Below are positions 9,935 to 18,182 of a DNA stretch of 44,823 nucleotides, in pieces. The stretch is taken from the NCBI RefSeq assembly GCF_000615805.1, contig NZ_BAMJ01000019.1, positions 1-44,823 on the forward strand, read 5' to 3'. Each line of letters opens with the position of its first letter. Position 1 is the stretch's first letter. The DNA comes from Latilactobacillus fuchuensis DSM 14340 = JCM 11249. GTDB lineage: Bacteria; Bacillota; Bacilli; Lactobacillales; Lactobacillaceae. Below the pieces are notes generated by a model that was not told the origin of the DNA, searched no databases, and was given only the letters and a program-made list of their open reading frames with translations. Made by a program: the position numbers and the translations under genes.

Positions 9935-10797
9935 ATGATGCGCAAACGTGGTGTAATTGGATTTTTAGTAGCTTGCAGTTTGATGCTACTGGCGGGATGC
10001 CAATCAAAACAAAATGGCCAATCAGTTACGGCGGTTGGTTCGTCAGCATTGCAGCCTTTAATTGAAGCGCTAGCTGAAGAATATAGTGCGCAACATTCAG
10101 GTCAATTTATTAACGTCCAAGGTGGCGGTTCCGGCACTGGCCTCAGCCAGATTCAAGAAGGCGCCGTTCAAATGGGCAATTCAGATTTATTTGCAGAAGA
10201 AAAGGCCGGGATTAAGGCCGATCAATTAGTCGATCATAAAGTGGCGGTTGTGGGAATTACACCAGTCGTCAATAAACAATTAGGGGTTAAGAATTTAACG
10301 TTGACACAATTAGCCCAAATTTTTAGCGGTGAAATTACCAACTGGAAACAAGTTGGTGGCCCCAATCAAGCGGTCGTGATTATTAACCGAGCACAGGGTA
10401 GCGGCACGCGGACGACGTTTGAACAATGGGTCATGAAAAAACGTAAAACGAAACCAGCTCAAGAACAAGATTCAACTGGGATGGTGCGGTCAATCGTGGC
10501 CAATACGCCAGGGGCAATCAGTTACTTAGCCTTTTCTTACGTGGATAAGACGGTCGCGACTCTTAAGTTAGACGGCATCGCGCCAACCGATGCAACGTGG
10601 TTAAGAATGCTTGGCCAATTTGGTCGTATGAACATGTTTATACAAAGGGCCAACCAACTGGTTTAACGAAGAAATTCTTGGCATACGTTTTATCGGATGA
10701 AGTGCAGAACAAACAAGTCGGTAAGATGGGTTATATTCCTGTTTCACAGATGCAAGTTGAACGGTCAGTGACTGGCACAATTACGAAGGTTAAGTAG
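9935..10797 (+). pseudogene. pstS: Phosphate-binding lipoprotein PstS, frameshifted
   Basis: The product is the extracellular phosphate-binding subunit of the Pst ABC importer. Residues 1-23 form a lipoprotein signal (LMLLAGC). The body shows the phosphate-pocket segments VGSSALQPLI, GGGSGTG and RAQGSGTRTTFE. The reading frame breaks at about 10594: after PTDA the frame reads TWLRML and stops at 10666, while the next frame continues with VVKNAWPIWSYEHVYTKGQP to 10797, the normal PstS C-terminus. Adding one A at GCAACG (10592-10597) restores a full protein of about 287 residues. The cause is a one-base deletion or a sequencing error; downstream pst genes are intact. RBS is TGGAGGA. Confidence 0.85.
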
Positions 10798-10807
10798 GTG
10801 GTCGAAG

Positions 10808-11731
10808 ATGGATCCAATTAAAGCAAGTTTATTAAAAAAATCAAGAGCGGCTAAAAGTGAAACGCGTGGGAAACTATTGAGTTTGTTTTGCATTAGCTTG
10901 ATTGTCTTTATCGTATTAGCCATTTTCTATTTTGTGGCGTCTAAAGGGTTAGCAACGTTCTTTCATGACAAGGTCAACCTAGGCCGATTCTTAACACAGA
11001 GTAGTTGGAATCCAAGTCTGAAAGATAGTCATGGTCGGCCAGAAGTTGGCGCATTACCCATGATTTTAGGCTCATTTGGGGTCACCTTCTTAGCGGCATT
11101 ATTAGCGACACCGTTTGCGATTGGTGCCGGAATCTTCATGACTGAAATTTCACCTAAACGGGGCGAAAAAATCTTACAACCCGTCATGGAATTGCTAGTC
11201 GGCATTCCATCCGTTGTTTACGGGTTCATTGGGTTATCAGTGATTGTTCCCGCTGTCCGAACGGTTTTTGGGGGCAGTGGTTTTGGGATTTTAGCCGGAA
11301 CCTGCGTCTTATTCGTGATGATTTTACCAACGGTGACGTCGATGACGGTCGACGCGCTCAAGAGCGTCCCACGTTATTATCGAGAAGCATCGTTGGCCTT
11401 AGGGGCAACGCGTTGGCAAACAACGTGGAAAGTTGTCTTACGTGCAGCGACACCTGGTATTTTAACCGGGGTTGTTTTCGGGATGGCGCGGGCCTTTGGT
11501 GAAGCGTTAGCGGTTCAAATGGTGATTGGGAATGCGGCCTTGTTACCGCACAACTTGATTACACCAGCCTCGACGCTAACCAGTGTCTTGACCATGGGAA
11601 TCGGGAACACGGTTATGGGCTCACTCGCTAATAACGCTTTATGGTCATTAGCTTTACTCTTATTATTAATGTCACTCATGTTTAACTTACTGGTTCGTTT
11701 AATCGGTCGGAAGGGAGCAATTAGTCGCTAA
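10808..11731 (+). CDS. pstC: Phosphate ABC transporter permease PstC
   Basis: This 307-residue integral membrane protein has six predicted helices, starting with one at about 25-50. The EAA-type cytoplasmic loop that docks the ATPase is visible (SVPRYYREASLALGATRWQT). The periplasmic-side loop after helix 1 and the GAGIFMTEISPKRGEK segment are typical of PstC. It begins 10 bp after pstS and its stop overlaps the pstA start by one base (TAATG), so the genes are translationally linked. Confidence 0.94.
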   Translation: MDPIKASLLKKSRAAKSETRGKLLSLFCISLIVFIVLAIFYFVASKGLATFFHDKVNLGRFLTQSSWNPSLKDSHGRPEVGALPMILGSFGVTFLAALLATPFAIGAGIFMTEISPKRGEKILQPVMELLVGIPSVVYGFIGLSVIVPAVRTVFGGSGFGILAGTCVLFVMILPTVTSMTVDALKSVPRYYREASLALGATRWQTTWKVVLRAATPGILTGVVFGMARAFGEALAVQMVIGNAALLPHNLITPASTLTSVLTMGIGNTVMGSLANNALWSLALLLLLMSLMFNLLVRLIGRKGAISR

Positions 11732-12615
11732 TGGATGCTAAAAAATGGGATAAAATTGCAACAGGCGTATTAACGGCAATTGCCGGCTTTATCGTCTTAT
11801 TATTGGCTAGTCTGCTCGGCTATATCTTAGTTCGAGGCTTGCCACACGTGACTTGGGGCTTTTTGACTAAACCATCGCAAACCTTTACAAAGGGCGGTGG
11901 GATCGGGATTCAACTCTTTAATTCATTTTATTTATTGCTCTTATCAATGATTATTTCAGTACCGTTATCAATTGGTGCCGGTATTTACTTGGCTGAATAC
12001 GCGCCTAAGAATTGGGTCACCAATGTGATTCGGACGGCAATTGAAGTGTTGAGCTCATTGCCATCGGTCGTGGTTGGGTTATTCGGTTTCTTAGTCTTTG
12101 TCATCCAATTTAAATTTGGCTTTTCAATTTTAGCAGGGGCGTTAGTGTTGACGGTCTTTAATTTACCGTTATTAACCCGGAACGTCGAAGATGCCCTAAA
12201 ATCAATTCATTTCACACAACGAGAAGCGGGACTTGCTTTAGGGTTATCCCGTTACGAAACGGTGAAACACGTCATTATTCCAGAAGCTTTACCAAATATT
12301 ATTACCGGGATGATTCTGGGTGCGGGTCGGGTTTTCGGTGAAGCCGCCGCTTTGATCTATACTGCTGGTCAAAGTGCCCCGGTTTTAGATTTTACGAACT
12401 GGAATCCAGCGAACATTTCGAGTCCACTGAATCCAATGCGACCAGCTGAAACCCTGGCGGTCCATATCTGGAAGATTAATTCAGAAGGGATTATGCCCGA
12501 TGCTTCGGCCGTTTCAGCCGGCGCTTCAGCGGTCTTAATCATCGCAGTACTCCTTTTCAATTGGTTGGCCCGTGTGATTGGCAAACATGTTTACCGTAAA
12601 ATGACAGCATCATAG
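11731..12615 (+). CDS. pstA: Phosphate ABC transporter permease PstA
   Basis: The second permease of the Pst importer is 294 residues with six helices. The EAA loop reads SIHFTQREAGLALGLSRYET and PstA-like features include the GAGIYLAEYAPKNW segment and the long extracellular loop after AALIYTAGQSAP. It forms the transmembrane pore with PstC. It is followed 9 bp later by the first pstB. Confidence 0.94.
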   Translation: MDAKKWDKIATGVLTAIAGFIVLLLASLLGYILVRGLPHVTWGFLTKPSQTFTKGGGIGIQLFNSFYLLLLSMIISVPLSIGAGIYLAEYAPKNWVTNVIRTAIEVLSSLPSVVVGLFGFLVFVIQFKFGFSILAGALVLTVFNLPLLTRNVEDALKSIHFTQREAGLALGLSRYETVKHVIIPEALPNIITGMILGAGRVFGEAAALIYTAGQSAPVLDFTNWNPANISSPLNPMRPAETLAVHIWKINSEGIMPDASAVSAGASAVLIIAVLLFNWLARVIGKHVYRKMTAS

Positions 12616-12624
12616 GAGAAATAA

Positions 12625-13434
12625 ATGGCAGATTATGATTTAACTAAAACACATATTAAACAATTTTCGGAAACGAAACATGAAATTGCGTTATCAACTG
12701 AAAATTTAAACGTCTACTATGGCGATAAACAGGCGATGTTTGACGCATCTTTACAATTCGAACGTTACCGGATTACAGCGTTAATCGGTGCTTCTGGTTC
12801 GGGCAAGTCGACTTACTTGCGTAGTTTGAACCGCATGAATGATAATATTGCTAACACGAGAGTGACCGGAAAGATTATGTATCGTGACGTGGATATCAAT
12901 AGTGACGAAGTGGATGTCTATAAAATGCGCGAACATATCGGGATGGTTTTCCAACGCCCCAATCCGTTCGCTAAATCAATTTACGATAACATCACGTTTG
13001 CCCTCAAGCAACACGGTCAAAAGGATAAGAAATACTTAGATGAAATTGTGGAAACCTCGTTAAAACAAGCAGCGTTATGGGATCAGGTCAAAGATTCGCT
13101 CGGTAAGAGTGCTTTGGCGTTATCCGGTGGCCAACAACAACGGCTCTGTATTGCCCGGGCAATTGCGATGAAACCCGATATTCTGTTAATGGATGAACCC
13201 GCATCAGCTTTAGATCCCATTTCAACGAATACCGTTGAAGAGACCTTAATTCGATTGAAAGAAAAATTTACAATCGTCATTGTCACGCATAATATGCAAC
13301 AGGCAGCGCGGATTAGTGACTATACGGCCTTTTTCCATTCTGGCCATGCATTGGAATTCGATGAAACCCGTAAGATCTTTACGCGGCCTAAGATTAAAGC
13401 AGCAGAAGATTACGTTTCTGGTCATTTCGGCTAG
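12625..13434 (+). CDS. pstB: Phosphate ABC transporter ATPase PstB, first copy
   Basis: The 269-residue ATPase has Walker [11 protein letters not shown]-loop [15 protein letters not shown], signature [14 protein letters not shown] and Walker [14 protein letters not shown]. An N-terminal extension of about 20 residues ([20 protein letters not shown]) precedes the fold. Two adjacent pstB genes are common in Lactobacillales; this copy keeps the slightly divergent DEPASALDP. Whether the two form homo- or heterodimers cannot be read from sequence. Confidence 0.93.
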   Translation: MADYDLTKTHIKQFSETKHEIALSTENLNVYYGDKQAMFDASLQFERYRITALIGASGSGKSTYLRSLNRMNDNIANTRVTGKIMYRDVDINSDEVDVYKMREHIGMVFQRPNPFAKSIYDNITFALKQHGQKDKKYLDEIVETSLKQAALWDQVKDSLGKSALALSGGQQQRLCIARAIAMKPDILLMDEPASALDPISTNTVEETLIRLKEKFTIVIVTHNMQQAARISDYTAFFHSGHALEFDETRKIFTRPKIKAAEDYVSGHFG

Positions 13435-13454
13435 AAATTAGGGAGGTTTACCTA

Positions 13455-14213
13455 GTGGTAAATAAGATTATTGAATCCTCGGATGTTCATCTTTTTTATG
13501 GTAAGAACGAGGCGCTTAAAGACATTAACATTGATTTTAATGAAAATGAGATTACGGCTTTAATTGGCCCATCTGGTTGCGGTAAATCAACTTACTTGCG
13601 GTGCTTAAATCGCATGAATGATTTGATTGATTCGGCCAAAGTAACTGGCAAATTTTTATTAAACGGTCAAGATATTTACGCACCAGAAATGGATACCGTT
13701 AAACTACGTAAAGAGGTTGGAATGGTGTTTCAACAACCCAATCCCTTTCCGTTCTCAATCTACGATAACGTCGTGTATGGGTTGCGGTTAGCCGGTGTTA
13801 AAGATCATCGCATCTTGGACGAAGCGGTCGAAAGTAGTTTGAAACAAGCCGCTGTTTGGGATGATGTGAAGGATAAGTTACACGAAAGTGCATTATCACT
13901 TTCAGGTGGTCAACAACAGCGGGTGTGTATCGCGCGCGTCTTGGCGGTTAAACCTAAAGTGATCTTAATGGATGAACCAACTTCAGCATTAGATCCAATT
14001 TCGAGTGCTAAAATTGAAAATATGTTGCTAGAATTGCGCCAACAGTATACCATTATAATGGTGACGCATAATATGCATCAGGCTTCCCGGATTTCGGACA
14101 AGACGGCTTTCTTTTTACAAGGTGAATTAATTGAATACGCACCAACCAAGAAAATTTTCTTAAACCCATCCGAAAAACAAACGGAAGATTACATCAGTGG
14201 CCGATTCGGCTAA
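13455..14213 (+). CDS. pstB: Phosphate ABC transporter ATPase PstB, second copy
   Basis: The 252-residue ATPase has Walker [11 protein letters not shown]-loop [15 protein letters not shown], signature [14 protein letters not shown] and Walker [14 protein letters not shown]. It starts at GTG 13455 after GGGAGG. It is clearly paralogous to the preceding gene through most of its length and lacks that protein's N-terminal extension. It would power phosphate uptake through PstCA. Confidence 0.93.
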   Translation: MVNKIIESSDVHLFYGKNEALKDINIDFNENEITALIGPSGCGKSTYLRCLNRMNDLIDSAKVTGKFLLNGQDIYAPEMDTVKLRKEVGMVFQQPNPFPFSIYDNVVYGLRLAGVKDHRILDEAVESSLKQAAVWDDVKDKLHESALSLSGGQQQRVCIARVLAVKPKVILMDEPTSALDPISSAKIENMLLELRQQYTIIMVTHNMHQASRISDKTAFFLQGELIEYAPTKKIFLNPSEKQTEDYISGRFG

Positions 14214-14230
14214 GAAAGAAGGGAAACATT

Positions 14231-14908
14231 ATGAGAAGACTTTTTGAAGATGAACTAAACGATCTCCATGTCCGCTTTTCTGAAATGGGGATGATGGTCA
14301 ATGAAGCCATCTATAAATCCGTTAAGGCGTTTATTAATCATGACAAGCAATTGGCCCATGAGGTAATTGATGATGATTACAAGATTAATGAACGTGAAAC
14401 GGATTTAGAACGTAAAAGTTTTGAGTTAATTGCTTTGCAACAACCGGTTTCAACCGATTTACGGATTATTGTGACGATTATGAAGGCTAGTTCTGATTTG
14501 GAACGAATGGGCGATCACGCGGTATCCATCGCGAAATCAACCATCCGGGTCAAAGGCAATACCCGTGTGCCAGATATTGAAAAAGATATCGCGGATATGG
14601 CTGAAAAAGTGAAGACGATGGTTGAAGAAGTATTGGACGCTTACGTTAAAGAAGACCGCAAACGGGCTTTAACGATTGCTAAAGAAGATGTTGCCATCAA
14701 TGCTTATTCAGATAATATCTATGATGATTGTATTCAAGAAATGCAACGTGATTCAGAAACGGTCGTCGGCAGTATGGATTACATGCTAGTCGCTAGTTAT
14801 CTAGAACGAATTGGTGATTACGTGACGAACATCTGTGAATGGATTATTTACTTACGAACGGGTAAAGTGGTCGAATTAAATTCAAACGCTAAAGAAGACG
14901 ATTTTTAA
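14231..14908 (+). CDS. phoU: Phosphate transport regulator PhoU
   Basis: The 225-residue protein consists of two three-helix PhoU repeats, each with the E/D-rich metal-binding signature (for example SSDLERMGDHAVSIAK near 90-105 and ASYLERIGDYVTNICEW near 190-206). PhoU links Pst activity to PhoR signalling. It closes the pst operon. A structured repeat carrying a terminator begins one base after the stop codon. Confidence 0.95.
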   Translation: MRRLFEDELNDLHVRFSEMGMMVNEAIYKSVKAFINHDKQLAHEVIDDDYKINERETDLERKSFELIALQQPVSTDLRIIVTIMKASSDLERMGDHAVSIAKSTIRVKGNTRVPDIEKDIADMAEKVKTMVEEVLDAYVKEDRKRALTIAKEDVAINAYSDNIYDDCIQEMQRDSETVVGSMDYMLVASYLERIGDYVTNICEWIIYLRTGKVVELNSNAKEDDF

Positions 14909-14909
14909 G

Positions 14910-14992
14910 AAGTGCGTTGAGTTGCGGGCAGCAACTGAGCATTAACAGAAAAATCCGATTATCCTGAATTTAGGGATAATCGGATTTTTTTG
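14910..14992 (+). repeat. Structured intergenic repeat, unit A (5' half)
   Basis: This fragment begins AAGTGCG 1 bp after the phoU stop, followed by GTTGAGTTGC and AGCAACTGAGCATTAACAG, the left module shared with the units at 17655 and 37644. The right module (..GCGGAA..AGCACGTTA) is missing; the inner hairpin runs straight into a T tract and serves as terminator. Confidence 0.75.
14949..14991 (+). terminator. pst-phoU operon terminator
   Basis: AAAAATCCGATTATCC pairs with GGATAATCGGATTTTT, followed by TT. It is the inner hairpin of repeat unit A. Confidence 0.9.
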
Positions 14993-15042
14993 ATGGCTTT
15001 TTATACCGCTGGATACCTAATTAAAAATCAACCTTTGGACCT

Positions 15043-15071
15043 ATGACATTTCACTGGAAACTGGGCATAAT
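15043..15071 (+). promoter_or_regulatory. Promoter of the DUF4097-PspC cluster
   Basis: ATGACA (15043-15048) and CATAAT (15066-15071) are 17 bp apart, about 60 bp before the start at 15133. Confidence 0.6.
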
Positions 15072-15132
15072 AGAACCATAGTCAAGTGCAACAAAAATGT
15101 TGGCAGTTTTTAGATCAATGGAGGTCAAAACA

Positions 15133-16617
15133 ATGAATGAACGTCAAAGAATATTAGACTTAGTGAATCAAGGGATTATTACTTCAGAAGAAGCGTTAGT
15201 TTTATTAGAAAATTTAGCCAAAAACGATCAAGGTCAAGCGACAAGTACAGTAACGCAGGACCAACCAACGGAAACGGAAACTGAAACATCAGCAGAAAAT
15301 CAAGAAAAACAAGATAAACAAAAAGAAGCGGTTGAAGAACAGGCGCACGAATTAACGGTCGCTTTATCAGGTGTTAACCGCCAATTGCAAGATTTAAAAC
15401 AAGGACTGCACGCCGATCAAGAACAAGTGACTGTACTTGATACGATGGAAGATTTAGACAGTTTAACGGCCGAAAAAGCTGGCGAACGTCAAACCTTAAA
15501 AGCCACTATTCTACAAAAACAAGTTCAGATTGACGAATTAGAAGAACAACGCAAGACGTTGACTGATGAATTGAATCAATTGGAAAAAGAACGCCGCCAG
15601 ATGGCTAAAAATCAATGGTCCGAAAAGCTTGGCTTATCGGATGACTGGAAAGAAAATGCCAGTGAAACGTTTGATGAATTGAGTGATAAACTCGGCGAAG
15701 CCGGCAATCAATTCGGCAAATTCATGAAGAATACCGCTAAAACGGTCATGGATAATGTCGATTGGAAAGACGTTAACTTCCGCGTACCGGGATTAGCAAC
15801 TGAAAAGTTCACACATGATTTTGTTTATCCCAACGTGCACCCAGATATGATTAACGTCAAGGTTGCTAACGGTAGTGTTAACTTTAGAATTTGGGATCAA
15901 CCCGAAATTAAAGTGACGGCGCAAATCAAACTATATGGTAAGATGGCTGAAGAAACGGCCATTGACGCCTTTGAAGCACGGAGCCAAATCAGTGTGACTG
16001 AGGATGACTTAGTGTTCCAAGTGCCGAATAAACGGATCCAAGCCGATTTAATTTTCTACTTACCAGCGAATAATTATCAACAAACCAACGTTAAGGTTTT
16101 AAACGGGGATATTGAATTAGACGGCTTTACAGGCCGTGACATCTACGTCAAGACGACTAACGGACAATTAACCTTAATGAGTACCAACGCGGCGATGGTT
16201 GAAGCTGAGAACGTCAACGGGGGCATTACGATGACCCAAGGCCGTTATGACGACATCTTAGCAACGACTGTTAACGGTAATATCGTGTTAAAAGCACAAA
16301 TTCTAAATGCGAGTGTCTCGACTGTTAATGGCGATGTTAAGGCGACATTAACTGAAAATAGTTTACAACATTTAAAGGCGAAGTCGGTTAATGGTAATGT
16401 TAAATTAGGTTTACCAGCAACCCTCGGCTTAACGGCTGAGTCCCGGACCCGGTTTGGGGCGATTAAAAATCGTTTGACGAATACTCAAACGGTTGATCAA
16501 CGTCAAAGTACTGGTAGTCAGATGCTACAACTAACGCGCTTTGAAGCGCCAGAAGTTGCACAATTGACCTTAAGTACCACGACGGGTAATATTTTATTAA
16601 AAGATAACGATAATTAA
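15133..16617 (+). CDS. DUF4097 domain protein, YvlB/LiaG-like
   Basis: The 494-residue protein begins with a short helical module (MNERQRILDLVNQGIITSEEALVLLENL), then an acidic Gln/Glu/Lys-rich coiled-coil stretch (about 35-150) and a C-terminal DUF4097 beta-helix (about 220-490). The beta part contains repeated turns such as KVLNGDIEL, KTTNGQLTL, NVNGGITM, TVNGNIVL, TVNGDVKA and SVNGNVKL, one rung each. No signal peptide or transmembrane helix is evident, so it is probably cytoplasmic or membrane-peripheral. The following genes match the Bacillus yvlBCD/PspC envelope-stress group. Start ATG 15133 follows TGGAGGT; the in-frame start at 15097 lacks a binding site. Confidence 0.8.
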   Translation: MNERQRILDLVNQGIITSEEALVLLENLAKNDQGQATSTVTQDQPTETETETSAENQEKQDKQKEAVEEQAHELTVALSGVNRQLQDLKQGLHADQEQVTVLDTMEDLDSLTAEKAGERQTLKATILQKQVQIDELEEQRKTLTDELNQLEKERRQMAKNQWSEKLGLSDDWKENASETFDELSDKLGEAGNQFGKFMKNTAKTVMDNVDWKDVNFRVPGLATEKFTHDFVYPNVHPDMINVKVANGSVNFRIWDQPEIKVTAQIKLYGKMAEETAIDAFEARSQISVTEDDLVFQVPNKRIQADLIFYLPANNYQQTNVKVLNGDIELDGFTGRDIYVKTTNGQLTLMSTNAAMVEAENVNGGITMTQGRYDDILATTVNGNIVLKAQILNASVSTVNGDVKATLTENSLQHLKAKSVNGNVKLGLPATLGLTAESRTRFGAIKNRLTNTQTVDQRQSTGSQMLQLTRFEAPEVAQLTLSTTTGNILLKDNDN

Positions 16618-16642
16618 TTAAAAGAGAGTGAATGGTGACATT

Positions 16643-16879
16643 ATGGCAGACAGAAGACTATATAAATCCAAAAATAACAGAATGATTTCTGGGGTAATGG
16701 GTGGGATTGCTGAATATTTCAACGTTGATCCAACGTTGGTTCGGGTGATTTACTTCTTATTCTCATTTTTCTCAGCCGCATTCCCAGGGATTATTGTGTA
16801 CATTATCTTGGCGTTAGTCATTCCTGAAAAGCCAAGTCGATCCGATTATGATTCTCATGATGAATGGAGTGAGTTCTAA
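16643..16879 (+). CDS. PspC domain membrane protein
   Basis: The short protein (78 residues from ATG 16643) is a PspC domain: MADRRLYKSKNNRMISGVMGGIAEYFNVDPTLVR is split as a basic N-terminus, the GVxGGIAEYF motif and one long hydrophobic helix (about 33-60). PspC proteins take part in phage-shock or Lia-type membrane stress responses. A GTG at 16628 gives five more residues and cannot be excluded. The C-terminus ends DEWSEF, echoed by the next gene. Its stop overlaps the next start (TAATG). Confidence 0.85.
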   Translation: MADRRLYKSKNNRMISGVMGGIAEYFNVDPTLVRVIYFLFSFFSAAFPGIIVYIILALVIPEKPSRSDYDSHDEWSEF

Positions 16880-17169
16880 TGCCATTTCTATTACTACTAT
16901 GGCCGTTAATTATCCTGATAATCGGGATCGCCCTGATTGGTTTATTAATCGGTTCCGTTTTTCTAGTTTTTAAATTAGCCGTGCCTTTGTTAATCATCTG
17001 GGTCATCTACCGAGTGATTGCGGGGCCAAGACATCACCACCGTCATGATCAATCAAGTGATTGGTATGCGCATACGCAACGACCAGCAGCACGTCCAACG
17101 AGCAGTGGTCGGCAGCGTAAAGAAGCACGCGACGTCAAGGTGGATGATGATGACTGGAGTGATTTCTAG
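16879..17169 (+). CDS. Small membrane protein with charged tail, function unknown
   Basis: I do not recognise a named family. The 96 residues comprise one very hydrophobic N-terminal region (about 2-48, one or two helices, rich in Leu/Ile), then a His/Arg-rich polar segment (PRHHHRHDQSSDW) and an acidic end DDDDWSDF. The tail resembles DEWSEF of the PspC protein just upstream. It is coupled to both neighbours by overlapping stop/start codons, so it very likely works with them in the envelope. Confidence 0.8.
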   Translation: MPFLLLLWPLIILIIGIALIGLLIGSVFLVFKLAVPLLIIWVIYRVIAGPRHHHRHDQSSDWYAHTQRPAARPTSSGRQRKEARDVKVDDDDWSDF

Positions 17170-17519
17170 TGCGTTATTGGACACGTGTTTTAGTTGACAC
17201 CTTATTGTTTATTGCGATTTCAGGATTATTGCCTAGCCTATTCTTTGTTAGCAATATCTGGGTCGCGTTAATCGCGAGTATCGTCTTATCAGTCTTAAAC
17301 GTTTTAATTAAACCGATTTTAAGTTTGTTGTCATTTCCAATCACCTTTTTAACCCTTGGGTTGTTTAGCGTTGTGATTAATGGCATCATGCTTCAGTTGA
17401 CATCGATTTTTGTCACTGGGTTTGTTTTCCCCAGTTTCGGAGCGTCGATTATCGTGGCGATTATTTTATCACTTGCGAATACGATTATTACCAATCAATT
17501 TTCAAGAGAACGATATTAA
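17169..17519 (+). CDS. YvlD-like membrane protein (phage holin family 4)
   Basis: The 116-residue protein has four hydrophobic helices and the family segment LNVLIKPILSLLSFPITFLT, typical of YvlD and related small proteins (annotated as mycobacteriophage D29 holin-like). There is no nearby lysin, and in Bacillus yvlD sits with a pspC-like gene, so an envelope role is more likely than lysis. The start is GTG 17169 overlapping the upstream stop (TAGTG). Confidence 0.85.
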   Translation: MRYWTRVLVDTLLFIAISGLLPSLFFVSNIWVALIASIVLSVLNVLIKPILSLLSFPITFLTLGLFSVVINGIMLQLTSIFVTGFVFPSFGASIIVAIILSLANTIITNQFSRERY

Positions 17520-17527
17520 GTTCAAAT

Positions 17528-17646
17528 AAGTGCTGACTTGATTGCGTTTAGCAATTGAGTACTAATAAAAATTTCCAATTAATCAGAATTTAGATTAATT
17601 GGAAATTTTAGATTAGACGGAAGTTGTTGCAATCAAAAGCACGTTA
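17528..17646 (+). repeat. Structured intergenic repeat, unit B
   Basis: This full unit runs from AAGTGCT to AGCACGTTA, 8 bp after the yvlD-like stop. TTGATTGC (17538-17545) pairs with GCAATCAA (17629-17636). The inner hairpin is an A/T-rich stem (AAATTTCCAATTAATC with its complement). Confidence 0.85.
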
Positions 17647-17654
17647 AACAAAAT

Positions 17655-17774
17655 AAGTGCGTTGAGTTGCGGTCAGCAACTGAGCATTAACAGAAAATTC
17701 CCAGTTATCTTGGTTTTTAAGATAATTGGGAATTTTAGGTTAAGCGGAAGTTGTTGCAGCCCAAAAGCACGTTA
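17655..17774 (+). repeat. Structured intergenic repeat, unit C
   Basis: This full unit starts AAGTGCGTTGAGTTGC and ends AGCACGTTA. The left half is nearly identical to units A and M, but its inner hairpin (TTCCCAGTTATCTT with complement) differs from that of A. Confidence 0.85.
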
Positions 17775-17782
17775 TTTAAAAT

Positions 17783-17904
17783 GAGTGCTAACTACCGATG
17801 TTCAAGTTTTGAGCATTAGCCTAGTCTGGTGAATAAAGGCCGTACTATGGACTTTGTTTGCCAGACGTAGCTAAGCACAGAAACTTATCGGTAGAAGCAC
17901 GTTA
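17783..17904 (+). repeat. Structured intergenic repeat, unit D
   Basis: GAGTGCT to AGCACGTTA. TACCGAT (17793-17799) pairs with ATCGGTA (17887-17893), and AAGTTT pairs with AAACTT. The junction motifs are GAGCATTAGCCTAG and GTAGCTAAGC. Confidence 0.85.
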
Positions 17905-17910
17905 TAGTCT

Positions 17911-18033
17911 GAGTACTCACTCAAGTTGGTCAGGCTCTGAGGATTAACCTAGAAATCAGCATTATGATTTGTACTTTGAATCATAACGCTGATTTTGTAG
18001 TTAACCGGAAAAGGTTACTTGAGAAGCACGTTA
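17911..18033 (+). repeat. Structured intergenic repeat, unit E
   Basis: GAGTACT to AGCACGTTA. CTCAAGT (17920-17926) pairs with ACTTGAG (18017-18023). Junction motifs TTAACCTAG and TAGTTAACCGGAA; inner hairpin AAATCAGC..GCTGATTT. Last of four tandem units filling the gap between the envelope cluster and hprK. Confidence 0.85.
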
Positions 18034-18119
18034 TCAATTACATTTTAGATTGGACTGGCATTTAATACCAGATGAGACAGACACTTTTAAATAACTTTTA
18101 GAAAACGCCTACATTAATG

Positions 18120-18148
18120 TTGAAAAAAGGACCTAAAAGCAATATGAT
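18120..18148 (+). promoter_or_regulatory. hprK promoter
   Basis: TTGAAA (18120-18125) and TATGAT (18143-18148) with a 17-bp spacer. Transcription would start near 18155, which excludes the upstream in-frame start at 18117 for hprK. Confidence 0.75.
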
Positions 18149-18182
18149 AGTAGGTATAAGTGAAAGAGAAGGACGGTACATC

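Noticed and set aside
10597-10797. Separate small protein after pstS
   Set aside because: Its sequence is the ordinary C-terminus of PstS displaced by the frameshift.
17169-17519. Prophage holin
   Set aside because: The family name suggests a holin, but there are no other phage genes and the gene is coupled to a PspC cluster as in Bacillus yvlD.
17528-18033. CRISPR array
   Set aside because: The repeats are about 120 bp, structured internally and without unique spacers of uniform size; no cas genes are present.
18117-18182. N-terminal extension of HprK from the in-frame ATG at 18119 region
   Set aside because: The promoter at 18120-18148 lies inside this stretch, the extension is not a family feature, and ATG 18183 has a proper ribosome binding site.
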